A stretch of 64,000 nt of DNA from Kappaphycus alvarezii (lineage: Eukaryota > Rhodophyta > Florideophyceae > Gigartinales > Solieriaceae), in NCBI GenBank assembly GCA_002205965.3, contig NADL03000125.1, positions 1 through 64,000 on the forward strand. Reading direction: 5' to 3'. The position numbers and the translations under genes are program-made. The notes beneath the pieces were generated by a model, which saw only the letters and a list, made by a program, of their open reading frames with translations, made no database searches and was not told where the DNA came from. Of this stretch, positions 1-9,500 are shown piece after piece (the stretch's first letter is position 1; the number at the start of each line of letters is the position of its first letter).

Positions 1-183
1 CCCGTCAATAAACTTAGCTTTGTATTTGCCTTTTGCGTCACCAGAAAGATAGGCGAAGATACTTGCGGCCTTCCCCTCATCGCTCTTTTCTCGCATTAAA
101 ACATTAACATATGTGTAAAGAAACTCTTCAACATCTTCATTCTTGCTCCCTGTGAACGATATACGAGCAGCATTATGATCCAT
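1..183 (-). CDS. Gag N-terminus of an LTR retrotransposon (element D), partial
   Basis: A minus-strand reading frame opens with ATG at 183 and runs without a stop to the window edge (61 codons). It begins MDHNAARISFTGSKNEDVEE and continues with FLYTYVNVLMREK and IFAYLSGDAKGKY. This is the usual layout of LTR-retrotransposon Gag proteins: a short lead, then a helical segment with an E-F-L pattern, then a Y-L-x-G-x-A turn. Upstream, in reading direction, lie a 77-base leader, a primer-binding site and an LTR, so the context supports the call. The rest of the polyprotein lies outside the window. Gypsy versus copia cannot be decided from this fragment. The assignment rests on pattern and position, not on a search. 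Confidence 0.6.
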   Translation of the reverse strand, partial: MDHNAARISFTGSKNEDVEEFLYTYVNVLMREKSDEGKAASIFAYLSGDAKGKYKAKFIDG

Positions 184-260
184 TGCTGCAAAAAATTTAT
201 AAAATCAAACTGCAAGTGGACCTAATACTTCACAACTCGATTACCTCGGGTGCAACCCCC

Positions 261-275
261 TCCACAAGAGTACCA
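261..275 (-). promoter_or_regulatory. Primer-binding site of element D
   Basis: Read on the minus strand, two bases after the LTR end (…CCCTAACA) comes TGGTACTCTTGTGGA. It begins with TGG, the complement of a tRNA CCA end. Its first 11 bases are identical to the site of element A at 29284, suggesting the same or a related primer tRNA. Confidence 0.6.
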
Positions 276-277
276 AC

Positions 278-993
278 TGTTAGGGATAAATCAGCAGGGG
301 AAGAGATCCTCAGAACCAGTTTCCCCAAGAAGGAGGTGTTGTAAGCGACAAAAGTGCTACCGTGGTATAGTTGAAAGAACAGAAAGGAGTGGATAGGGAA
401 GACAGTTGAGTGGGCTCACAAGCAAGTATAAGGCAGTGTCTACCACCATCTTAGTGACAGCGTAAAATAAATTCCTGTTGAGTCTGAAGTTGACTCTCAA
501 CTTCCTAACTATCTGGGACTGGGCTTGAAGTTGTCTGCCACACTGCTTCACCCCCACTAAAGGAAGCAGTTTATTCGGCTTGTATAGACTTTTGGCTACC
601 CCAAAAGTCTCAAAAAAACATACTAATAACCAGAAAATGCATTCACGGGAATCGAGTGAACCAGAGAGACTATTAGAAGATATTTACTCAACGTAAATAT
701 CTAGGTGCCATACCCATGCCAGCCACCCGTCGGCCAAGGGTGGGAATTGATGTGGCCATTATATAGATCTTTCAGAGTCACTCGTAGTATCACCCACAAC
801 CTGGAACTGTCCTGACATCTACTATGACAGCGTGTCCTAAAATAAAAAAATCAACCGATGAATTTGCCACACTCACCTAAATTAAAAATATCTTGCAAAT
901 TCAAAAACTGTAAAAATATCTTCCTAATTCAGATACTGTATACAATTATTGTCCTCATCTAGATTTTTTTCGTGTGCGAATTTGCGGACATCA
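278..993 (-). repeat. 5' LTR of element D (LTR copy 1, long subfamily)
   Basis: This 716-bp block starts TGATGTCCGC and ends CCCTAACA on the minus strand (TG…CA). It is repeated along its whole length at 16451-17172, and its 3'-half is also found at 5465 and 20642. It contains a perfect short hairpin (GAAGTTGA-CTC-TCAACTTC) near 488-506. A primer-binding site and a gag start follow at its low-coordinate end, so here it is a 5' LTR. A TATA-like TATACAAG lies near 578-590. I could not find a target duplication because the other LTR is outside the window. Confidence 0.7.
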
Positions 994-2880
994 GGGTACC
1001 TGGGGCGAGTAAGGGGGTTTGGCAAAAGTACTGGAACCACACGGAAAAGTCTTTGCTCTTGATGTGCGTCCTCAATCCAGGGCAAGGTGCACAGTAGGCC
1101 CAGCTTTTGGTACCGAGGAGGGAAATGCTAGCGCGAAAAGCGCGGGTGCGGATGTTTCCGAGCGGCAAGGCCTCTTGCGCAGCCATATGAATTGCATCTG
1201 TTAGCTTTTTCTGCGATGGTGGGTTGGATGAGCATAAATTGCTAAACGGAATTCGTTCTGAGGGTCGACAAAGAGGCGCTCCATGTGGTAAAGGCGGCTG
1301 TAGCATCCTCGTACCGCATCAGGTCTTGAACACGGGACGGCAAAGACTTCTCGCATAACTGCTGCGTCGCGGCGCTAGACGCAAGAAACGAAGCGGCGGC
1401 AACATCTCGCGCGGAGAAGAGGCCTATTACCAAGGTCGGCTTCTTCTTCTGTAGTGCCTTAATGGGCAGTTGCAGCTCCTTGAATATACAGTTGTCTAGC
1501 ATTCCACCCGCTAAAGTACGGCAGCACCTCTCGATTGAGGTGTCGAAGTATTCGGCCCCTTTCCGCGTACAGGAGGGCGGCACAACTCGCAAGAGGTATC
1601 CCACTTTGCAAACCCCAAAGCAGTTGCGCAGTAGTTGGAATGAAGCGTGCGCGTCCTCGATTTCCATGACAGCGTTAAGTAAAGGCTCAAGGGAGTATAC
1701 ATGGTCCAGGAAGTATTGTTCCATGAACGTTTGGGAGCCGATTGGCGCGTTCAAACCCAGAGTACCAGCACTGCATTCCTGCCGCATATCACAGGGGTAT
1801 GCGGACTGTACCGACGCGTAGGGGGCGGTGGGCCACCCGATCTTTAGGGCGATGGGGTGGAGTTGAGTCGGTCTCCTTGCTGAGTACCCACAACACTCCG
1901 TATAGTCTCGAATCCCGTCCAGGGAAACGCTGGGTCGTTGTTGTAGCAATACAGTACCCAAGGGAGCAACTGGGGAAAGAGGTTCTGGACTGCATTACAA
2001 AAGGAAGCACGGCTGCACAGGTTGAACGCATTCTGCAGGTCGACCGACAAGAGCGCATATTCCGAGCGTGTACCGAACTTGTCCACGATGCATCGAACAC
2101 CGTGACCTACTGCATCTGTTCCTGACTTTGTAGCGATACCAACCGGAAGAGGCTGGAAGTAGGTGGAGGCCTTCTCATCGACCCGAGTAGCAAGGCAGCT
2201 ACTAACTAACCGTCGCAAAGTCTCTCCCACTGCAATGGGGCGCGGATTCATGTCTTTCTTCGCAAGTGGTGTGAGTGGGGCTCCAGCAATCCACGGGGCG
2301 AGGGCAGTAGGAGCTTTTTCGGAAGCCAGGACGTTCAGCAGTTCTGTTAATGAATCCAAGAATTTCCCCTGCGAGGAAGATGCGGGTGTCCGTAGAAACT
2401 CTTCGACGTGAGAGGGGCGAAGTCCGGATCCCCTGGGGCTGAACCGGGTTTGAAAGAGCGAGCTGCCCGCAAAACCTCATCCTTTGTGATCGCTGAGATA
2501 TCGGGGGGTGCGGAAGGCGGTTCAAAGTGTTCCTCATCCTCCCGGGAAGATTGAGGATGTTTATCTCGGAGGGCGTCAGACACCGATTTAGTGGCCGGTA
2601 ACACCCCTAGAGATCCTAATGCCTGTGCAGCTTTCCCATATGCTCCTTCGCGGGCGAGTCTCATGGCACGACAGATGTTGGCCTGTTTCTGTTCCTGGGG
2701 CGTTAAAGTTCGTTTTGTTCGGGAGGTCGCTTGTTGAAGTGCGTTCTGCCATAAGGTTTGGAACTGTCCTGCATTCCACAATTCGAGCCGTTCTCTGATT
2801 AAGTCACTGGTTGATTGGACTTGCGTTTCGGCGTTCGAACCGGTAGCACCTGAGAAAGGTGAAGTATTGGAAAGCATCAC
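994..2880 (-). pseudogene. LINE-like reverse transcriptase, broken (LINE copy 1)
   Basis: Minus-strand frames 2880-2347, 2359-1844, 1961-1242 and 1306-994 join into one decayed protein. In order: an N-terminal helical region (REGAYGKAAQALGSLG, then a KHP segment), a fingers/palm segment with KKDMNPRPIAVGETLRRL, RT motif A (LLSVDLQNAFN, Asp codon near 2041), a GTQQGD motif, then a downstream LLRVVPP…FD region and a QK-LT…PLLAPGT segment. The YxDD catalytic motif expected after GTQQGD is missing: the sequence jumps to the downstream domain, so this copy cannot be active. It stops exactly where the LTR at 278-993 begins. The C-terminal nuclease-like part seen in other copies here would lie beyond the element D insertion. 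Assignment to a LINE-like (non-LTR) family with a C-terminal nuclease is from family knowledge. Confidence 0.75.
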
Positions 2881-4737
2881 TGAAGGGAAAAGAAAAACTT
2901 TAGAGAGCTTCTCTTCTCTGCATCATTATGTCCGTGTGCGCAAGCCCACGCTGCGTCATGCGTGGCGACCGACAGGGAGTCACTCAGTGCTGATCGGAAT
3001 CGTGTAGGGATATGAGACAACACAGGAATGTGGGTCGTAAAGATGTCCTCATGGCACGGCAGGGGGTTGTGCGTGGAGCGGAGCATGCCCTAGTGAGGGT
3101 TGCTGATCTGACGCGAGTCCAGTCGTGTGTGCGGGTCGCGGCGGTTGATCGTCGGCGATCGGCCGTGGGACCGGGACCAAAGACTAGCGGGGTTCATCCG
3201 CCTGCAACTGCGACTTGTGCAACGGAGCGTACTGCCTTGGCCTTGTGTCTACGGTACACTGAGGGCAGCGGACGTACGAGAACGAGTACAGTCCTTGCGG
3301 GTCCGGACCGTGTACTTTAGAGCCGAGGTATTTGTGACGACAGGCATAGTACCAGTATCCGATTTGAGCTAGACTTTTCTGCAGTTTGTGGATCTCAATG
3401 CAGCGGGGCGGACCGTGTCGGGATTATGGCGTGTGCGTCGTGCGCAGATGGGCCAGCAAGTTTGCGACAGTCTGGAGTTGCGGCTGGGGCCTGCTGCAGA
3501 GGATACAATGACCGGGAGTAGGTAGTTCCCGGGTGGGTTAGAGTCTTTTCAAGTTGCGTGTTGAAAGCCAGTGAATGCCGTTGTCACTCGAAGGGCGATG
3601 TTCAAGAGTACAGTATTTTTCTTGTCTACGGCCTGTGCCATGATGCTGTAAGCGCGAACAGTCCAGTAAGCCGAGTGATGATTTTCCGATCCCCTGAGGT
3701 CCTAGCTAGAAAACAGTGCACCCTACTAAGCGATTGGACTTACTACTGTAGCGTACAGTACTGTTACAGTATACTCCAATACTGCATCCACGGAACCAAA
3801 TGACAGGGACGCACAGTCCCAGCAGGTAACGTCGCAGAGTTACCACCAACGCTCTCACTCCGGCGTTAGTCTTGCAGAGAACAGTCACTGCTCTCGAACA
3901 GCAAACAAACAGCTTGCTCACTACGATAACCTAGTCGTAGACGGAAACACTTTACTCTGAAGATGCCTCCCCCTTTCCCTCTCACTGTGAGTGTCCACAT
4001 TGCCCTACTTATACAAAAGCATTCATTCTCCTACGCTGTCTGTGTATGCAACTTTGGCGCCCCTATGGGAACTCCGAATTGCATTTGTCAGCCACACTTG
4101 GCTTCCGACGTCAAACTTCATAAATTCGATCCGCGTTCACATCGTACGGTCGTGAATCTGGTCCAATGCCTGTTACACGTTGCGATCTTAGACTACGTTC
4201 TGCCACAGTACTGTAAAGTGTGCTGATCCTCGGGAGTTCCTGTCCTGTACGGTCGGTATACACTTCAGACCTCTTTGTTTTAAAACTGTAATTGTCACCC
4301 GTGCTTCACTGTCAGTTGATACAGCAATGCAATCAATCCGGTGCGGCGGAATTTGACGGATTGGAATTTTGAACTTTTGTCCTCGTCAGCGGAGGAGACG
4401 GTAGCCTGCGGGATAGCCGATGGACGATGCGATGAAGAAAGCACGGTCGGGGTGTCGATGTTCTAAGCGATCGCCTTGGCAATGGGAAGCAGGGGGGGTG
4501 CGTCGGGCACCGAAGTCCACGTAACTTTGGATGGTACGAGAAGAAGTAAAAGGAAAGTGGGAGTAGCGTGATAACCAAATGAAAGTGGCGGAAAGAGAAT
4601 GTCAGTGAGAAAACAACGGAGATCGAGCGTGCAAGGTCGGCCTGCTGAATGGCACCGAGCGCCTCGTGGCGGCCCGAACAACGACGGGGGACGAAGAGGG
4701 GGGGGGTTGAGGAAGGAAGAGAACTCTTCAAAGTCCG
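2881..4737. other. Unassigned stretch upstream of LINE copy 1
   Basis: This is probably LINE 5' sequence near 2881-3100 and otherwise unidentified. The short ORFs here (for example a Pro/Ser/Arg-rich one at 4333-4731, minus) have low-complexity composition and no motif that I recognise. The run near 3745-3785 is rich in the TACAGTA/TACTGTA word that recurs across the window. Confidence 0.3.
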
Positions 4738-4850
4738 GAATTGGTTCAGAATTATTCAAACCTAATTATTTTAGGTTTGTTACAGTGGGTTATTCAAGAA
4801 TATGCATGTTGTACCTGCGGTAAAGTAATACACTGGGCCGAATCGCATTT
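4738..4850. repeat. Hairpin-bearing dispersed repeat, copy 1
   Basis: Contains CAAACCTAA (4757-4765) and its reverse complement TTAGGTTTG (4771-4779) around a 5-base loop. The surrounding about 90 bases match the reverse complement of 19240-19330, including the ATTCAAACC and CCCACTGTAAC segments. Confidence 0.6.
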
Positions 4851-4964
4851 TTATGTTTCTAAATAGTGTTCTAGAGTAGTTTAGGTCACCTTGGAACTAT
4901 GTAGTCAGCATATCTGATATGTGTGGTTTCACGCCCATGTAGAAGGATGCAAATCACTACATAG

Positions 4965-5100
4965 GGGACACTATATAAGGGACGGTTATTGTCGAGTAGC
5001 GGCACCAAGACCCAATCAACAATTACTCATCAATTGAGTCAAAGACCTGAGTCTATTTTACATGTCCCCCCTATGTCCAAACTGATATTCCGTTTCAGGC
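4965..5100 (+). promoter_or_regulatory. TATA-type promoter before the 5101 ORF
   Basis: A TATATAAGG element at 4973-4981 lies about 128 bases before the ATG at 5101, with no other ORF in between. It could be a host promoter or the U3/R part of an unrecognised LTR whose gag is the following ORF. Confidence 0.35.
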
Positions 5101-5464
5101 ATGACTGCAGGAAACGTGAAGACTGGAGTGGTCTGGGCTAAGGTGCGTTCTTCGTTGTTGAAGGAGCATGAACGTGGAGGTGCAGGCCCCCCCAACGTCG
5201 ATGGGAATCGCTGGGACACGTTGTTAGCCAGTCGGGCCCACTGAAAGTCCTGAGACGGATTTGTTGTATCTCAATGGCGGGGCGCAACGGTTCTTGGCAT
5301 CCACGGCCGAGTTGAACACGCACGTGGATATGCCCAAGCACGTTGCACTTACGGAGGCCGTGGTCGAGTCACTGTTTCAAGGTGCTGGACGAACGCGGTC
5401 CGGGGCAGTGCTAACTTCTGCAGAGTTTCGAGCAGCACTAAATGATATAAGGGAGTTTGCAGAG
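5101..5464 (+). pseudogene. Truncated unknown ORF ended by an LTR
   Basis: ATG at 5101 opens MTAGNVKTGVVWAKVR… and reads to a stop at 5242-5244. The +1-shifted frame carries on with LLYLNGGAQRFLASTAELN, VALTEAVVESLFQGAGR and AEFRAALNDIREFAE. Together they look like one roughly 120-residue protein with a single frame break near 5240. The final stop (TGATAG) is supplied by the first bases of the LTR copy at 5465, so the true C-terminus is probably lost. A TATA box lies about 128 bases upstream. I do not recognise the family. It may be a host exon or the Gag of another retroelement. Confidence 0.4.
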
Positions 5465-5925
5465 TGATAGGGGTAAATTGTTGGGAGAAGAGATACTCGG
5501 AACAAATTACCCCGAGAAAGAGGTGTTGCAAGCGACAAACGTGCTACCGTGGTATAATTGAACGAAAAAAAGGATTGTATATGGTAGAAAATTGAGAGGG
5601 CTACAATAAAGTATGGAAGGGGCAGGGTCTACCACTGATTCTCTATGACCAGCGTAGGAAATTTTTTTCTTGGATCTGAAGTTGACTCTCAACTTCCTAC
5701 TGCTCGGGACTTGATTTCAATTTTTCTGCCAACTTGGTTGAATTATCCATGAGGAAACAGTGTACTCAACTGATATATACTTTTGGCTACCACTGAAGCC
5801 AAAAAAAACTACAGTAGATACCAGGAAATTCAACAAGCTCTTTGTGTGGATGATTTACTCTAAACAGAAGATAATTAGGAAACGAACAATAGATTTGGTC
5901 CTCTTATTTCACGTTCGCTACATCA
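5465..5925 (-). repeat. 3' LTR of the acidic-protein element (LTR copy 2, short subfamily)
   Basis: This 461-bp block is bounded by TGATGTAGCG (5925) and CTATCA (5465) on the minus strand. Its first about 340 bases in plus direction match copies at 278, 16451 and 20642. The remainder matches only 20642-21106 closely. The acidic ORF ends inside its first bases, as polyproteins often do at a 3' LTR. No primer-binding site follows the low-coordinate end, which also fits a 3' LTR. Confidence 0.6.
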
Positions 5926-6420
5926 GATCCAAATAACTTCTCCAAAATATCCATGCTGCCCAACCAGTCCCTACAAATATCTGCTAGTGGCTCATAGCTC
6001 TCGTTTTTTCTCCTGGGAGATATCTAAACCACTAAATATATCTCCATCTGGTTCCAGCGTCGGCACTAGCTGCCCCATACTTTCCAGTCCAGGCCTCACA
6101 ATTCCAACACTTCTCATGCCTCCCTTTCCCTCATGTTCATCCTCCTCATCCTCGTTCTCCTTATCCTACTCATCCTTCTCACCCTCCTTCTCATCCTCCT
6201 CCTTGAACTCGTAGACCAACTACGGAGCCACCCACTCTTCGAAGGTCTCCTCAGCTCCCTCCTCGACTTCCCACTCCTGCCCCTCAGATACTCCTCCGCC
6301 TCCTCCTCGACGAAAAAGCGACGCACAAATTCGATCACTCTTTCTTTGATTGTCGGCGTAGGTAGTAATCTCGGTCAGCAGGTCCGAATGGGAGTAAGGG
6401 AATGGCGATTAGGGGGCGGG
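5904..6420 (-). pseudogene. Acidic-linker protein of an LTR element, copy 1 (decayed)
   Basis: Minus strand. An N-terminal block reads KKRVIEFVRRFFVEEEAEEY-like (Lys/Arg then Glu-rich), then ETFEEWVAP-stop-LVYEF, an acidic stretch of E/D/K, a conserved VPTLEPDGDI and LDISQEK segment, and after a frameshift GSMDILEKLFGSDVANVK with stop TAA at 5904-5906. At least two in-frame stops and two frameshifts break it. The same order of blocks occurs at 21084-21700 and, much diverged, at 57600-58120. The last codons lie within the LTR at 5465-5925. The function is unknown. It might be an accessory or C-terminal product of the retrotransposon. Confidence 0.55.
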
Positions 6421-6439
6421 GATGGCGATTTTTGGTGAT

Positions 6440-7270
6440 GAAAGCAGTGGGCCGAAGTTTGTTCATTTTGGTTGTAAATGGAGTGGAGCGATTGTGGATG
6501 GAGGATGAAGGGTGTGAGGGGGAGGATAATGTGTGTGGCGGTTAGTGACTCTCAAAAAAGCTGGGTAAAATGGGTTTAAGTACACCTTAGAGGCGGACTG
6601 GAGTCGGTACTATAAAGTTAAAATCAAAATTGCAGTAGCGCATTTGTATGAAATTTCTACATAAAGAGTGAATTTGATGAAGTAGGGTAGATAAAAAGAC
6701 GTAAAACGTTGATTTGGACGAGAGAATACAGTATTAAAATATCTAGGGAGAAATGGGGAAATTTGGGGTGTTTTGAATGCATGAAAAATACGGTCAGCTG
6801 TTCCCTGGGGGACGTAAAACGTTGATTTGGAGGAGAAGGTACAGTATTAAAAAATCTAAGGAGAATGGTTGACAAATTTGAAAGAGACGGTAAGCGGAGT
6901 GAGGGGCGGGATCGTTATAAGCTGCTGGATTACACGAGGAGAGGACCACTTCCTGTATTACTCGAGGAGAGGACCATTTTTCGTATTAAAAGAAGTCGCG
7001 AATTTCTTGTTGAGGGGAACCACGACGGGAAGCAACGAAGGAATCAACAGGAAATGGAGCTCAATAGGTACATGGCGAGAGAGAAGAGAAACTTTATTGG
7101 ACTATTTGAAAGCATGCGCGGAGTACAGTATTGAGAGACATCGCGATGCAATCCCCGGCGATTGATAGCAATCGCAGTCTGCTGTTGCACCAGCCAGCTG
7201 AGAATGAGGAGGAGTCGATGACGGTCGGAAGCCGGAGTAGTACCTTCTGCGAGGCAATTTATTCAGAAAT
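6440..7270. other. Intergenic, with a direct duplication and a dispersed repeat
   Basis: A 58-bp unit starting GACGTAAAACGTTGATTTGG occurs at 6698-6755 and again at 6811-6868. CGAGGAGAGGACCA is repeated near 6940 and 6964. The stretch 7068-7135 matches 43498-43566 (ATTGGACTA-TTTGAAAG core). An 89-codon ORF (6865-7134, plus) runs through these repeats and is unlikely to be a gene. Confidence 0.45.
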
Positions 7271-7660
7271 TTGAGTCAGCCCGGTCTCCGCCCCTGGGCC
7301 AACTGCGCCGTAGATATCGAAATCCATAGCTGGGACATCCACATGGAGTTCGTCAGTGAGATGATGATTTACCGAGCAGTGGATACCCTAATGGATATTT
7401 CAGTACTTGAAGACGTGCCTTCATCTTCAAAGGTGGTGAAGAAATCTGATATTTTATTCGATTTAGTTGCTATCCCTGTGCGTGCTGATCGCATTTATAA
7501 AGCCTCACCTGACCCACTCACGAACTTTGACAATTTTCGACTATCTTTCATCTTGTTTAGTCCGAACAAGATGAAAGATAGATACCTGTTACGAGTTTTT
7601 GTTACGAGTTGGCAGAAGTATTCGAGCGCCATAGTTCCACCTCAGCTAGCGCTTGAATGA
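7271..7660 (+). CDS. Hypothetical 129-residue protein
   Basis: An uninterrupted plus-strand ORF beginning MSQPGLRPWANCAVDIEIHS with mixed, globular-looking composition (WDIHMEFVSEMM, ILFDLVAIPVRADRIYK). No motif is recognised. A perfect 17-bp inverted repeat sits inside it (7541-7581), so the segments LSFILFSPNKMKDRY on each side of the loop are constrained by the palindrome. This argues that the last third may be chance ORF over a structured DNA element. It does not overlap any recognised transposon piece. Confidence 0.25.
   Translation: MSQPGLRPWANCAVDIEIHSWDIHMEFVSEMMIYRAVDTLMDISVLEDVPSSSKVVKKSDILFDLVAIPVRADRIYKASPDPLTNFDNFRLSFILFSPNKMKDRYLLRVFVTSWQKYSSAIVPPQLALE
7541..7581. repeat. Perfect 17-bp hairpin
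   Basis: Arms CTATCTTTCATCTTGTT (7541-7557) and its exact complement (7565-7581) flank a 7-base loop, TAGTCCG. The stem is far longer than expected by chance in this length. Confidence 0.85.
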
Positions 7661-7740
7661 AATCTTCAATTACTGTCTCTCTTTTCATGAAAAGATCTTC
7701 TCATAAAGGGCAGTAACGCAAGTTGCAGCGTTACGCCATT

Positions 7741-8582
7741 CTAAATTCTCCTATCCGTGCAAATGATACCCGGACCGGATGCTAGGGATCCAGAGGAGCT
7801 CACGATACATGAGCGCAGTACGCAGAATGAAGGCGCAGCTTGGCAATCCAAGAATGTCTGCCGAACATTACGAGAGCATATTTCTGGACAACCGAGAAGC
7901 GGGACGGTTGGAGTGGGAGATGCAGTCGCTGACGGTGAAGCAGATAAACTCGGCGTTGTTGATGGGGTGACAGATGGAGAAGGTGACTGGGACGGAGCCG
8001 CAGACATCGACGGAGCTGTAGAGAATGATGGCGAGGCTGACACGGATGGGGTGGGCGTCACCGCTGGTGTCACAGAAAGATCCTCTTGGGGGCCCGGAAG
8101 GGGGTTCTCAGGGTCTGTGCAAGCGAATCCCTCAACCGGTTCATTATCTTCACGACGGGGGGGCCTTACACAAGGTCGAACCCTGCAGAAATCTGGCGCA
8201 TTATCGCAGTCCTCCAGGGCACGTCGGAGGCGTCGGCGACACCTGTCAGGGCACGGTAGTAGAGGGAAGATGGGCGGTAGAGATGGAGAGGGGACACCGA
8301 GGGGCTTGGTGTGGGGCTCGGGGTCGGAGACAGAGATGGTGACGAGGATGGAGTGGAAGACGGTGTCGGATCCGAAGGACGCCTCGGGTCAGTGCAAATG
8401 AACCCTTCGTCGAGAACTCCGCGAAAGACGTCGGTGCATGGTCGTATTCTGCAGAAGTTCGGGGCGGAATCACAGCTATTCAAGGCCCTGTTGATTCCAC
8501 GGAAGCATATCTCCGGGCAGGTGATTTGAGCCGAGGCAATAGCGAAAAGTAGGGTAGCAACGATAGGAAACGCAAGTTTCAT
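7741..8582 (-). CDS. Secreted Cys-rich triple-repeat protein with Ser/Pro/Thr linkers
   Basis: ATG at 8582 opens a signal peptide (MKLAFPIVATLLFAIASAQ). Three copies of a six-Cys module of about 48 residues follow, pattern CPxxC-x~10-C-x6-C-x4-C-x~12-C-T-D. They read CPEICFRGINRALNSC…FCRIRPC…ICTDP, CPDRCRRRLRRALEDC…FCRVRPC…ACTDP and CPEICSRNVRQTFLDC…FCVLRSC…ICTDRRI-stop. Long Ser/Pro/Thr linkers (PSSTPSSSPSLSPTP-type and PSVSASPSFSTAPS-type), probably glycosylated, separate them. One frame break in the first linker (near 8290-8300, in a C-rich run) separates module 1 from modules 2-3. It could be a sequencing slip, because all three modules are well preserved. It is likely an extracellular or cell-wall protein. 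The family is not identified. Confidence 0.65.
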
Positions 8583-8945
8583 TTTGAAATGTTTGCTGAG
8601 TTACGACGGGTTTGCAGAGATACTTTTGTTGCGGAAGAAGCGTTAAGTTTGAAGCCGAGCCGAATATATGTAGAGTTTGTGAGGGTAAATGGAAGTGCAA
8701 AACAAAAGGAAGGTAGTAGGCCAAGCGCACGCAATAGGTGCAAGAGGATCAGGCAAGACTACCAATAGAAACTAAGGAGTGTAGCGGCAGTTTTCGCCCA
8801 TGATTTTGGTCACGGAGCATTGCTCCATAATCCCATGGATATTAGAGGAGCTCAAGGGGCAATTGCTCAATTCTAAGTTTGGTATGTTTCGTATGTTAAG
8901 AATACTGGTGTTGCCAGAATGGGGATATACAGTACTGTGAGAAAA
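8583..8945. other. Upstream region of the Cys-rich gene
   Basis: This region should hold the promoter of the minus-strand gene. An AATATATG near 8664-8671, about 85 bases upstream of the start codon, is a weak TATA candidate. No other gene is recognised. Confidence 0.3.
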
Positions 8946-9052
8946 TTGCCAATTGGTGGTGGGAAACACGGGAGGTTTATTCACTGTAACGGATATGCTG
9001 GCCGAAAGCCAGTCAACTTGTATAGTACTGTGATGTGTATGTACGTGAAATT
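8946..9052 (-). repeat. Short dispersed repeat, copy a
   Basis: Read on minus: ATACAAGTTGACTGG, a GCATATCC-GTTACAGTGAAT segment, then a C-rich end (AACCTCCCGTGTTTCCC). It shares this order with the copies at 9410, 10672, 11655, 12040, 12200, 28917 and 31572. Further bases up to about 9110 resemble 11770-11840. Confidence 0.6.
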
Positions 9053-9409
9053 TTGCGGCAGGCACAGATGGCACTCAACTCAACCATCGGCTAGAGGGGA
9101 GGCCAACAACCAACTGATGATTGCCAGGGGAAGAAAAACTCTATACGTAAAGGGTACAACTCCCACACTTCGTTAAATAGGTGTTTGAATTTGGTGCGCA
9201 GACAGTAGCGGTAGGGGTCGCAACCTTTTGGGTTGATTCAGTACGTGAAGGTGGGGAAGTCTTTCAGAGTTCAATAATCGTACGTAAGGTTTGAGTGAGA
9301 AGGTTATAAAAATTACTCTACCATATTCGGGATTTTTTTCTACACAAACCTCTCCGCCTCTCAGCCTTTCGAGTTTTCACACGAAACACATGCCCTATTT
9401 CCCTATGTC

Positions 9410-9500
9410 GAGGGACACGGGGGGTTCATTTACAGTAACATATACGCTGGTTGATACTCAGCTTGTATGGTATTGTGCATGCACAAACAGTACGTAACGC
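9410..9500 (-). repeat. Short dispersed repeat, copy b
   Basis: The minus strand has TGCATGCACAATACCATACA, a CAACCAGC-GTATATGTTACTG segment and AACCCCCCGTGTCCC, matching the copy at 12200 closely. Confidence 0.6.

Noticed and set aside
3012-3372. Cys-containing plus frames near 3200 as a zinc-finger exon
   Set aside because: Cys spacing (C-x-C-x2-C-x4-C) does not fit a known finger, and neighbouring frames are equally open.
4333-4731. 132-residue Pro/Arg-rich ORF
   Set aside because: Low-complexity composition, an overlapping alternative frame of equal length, no motif.
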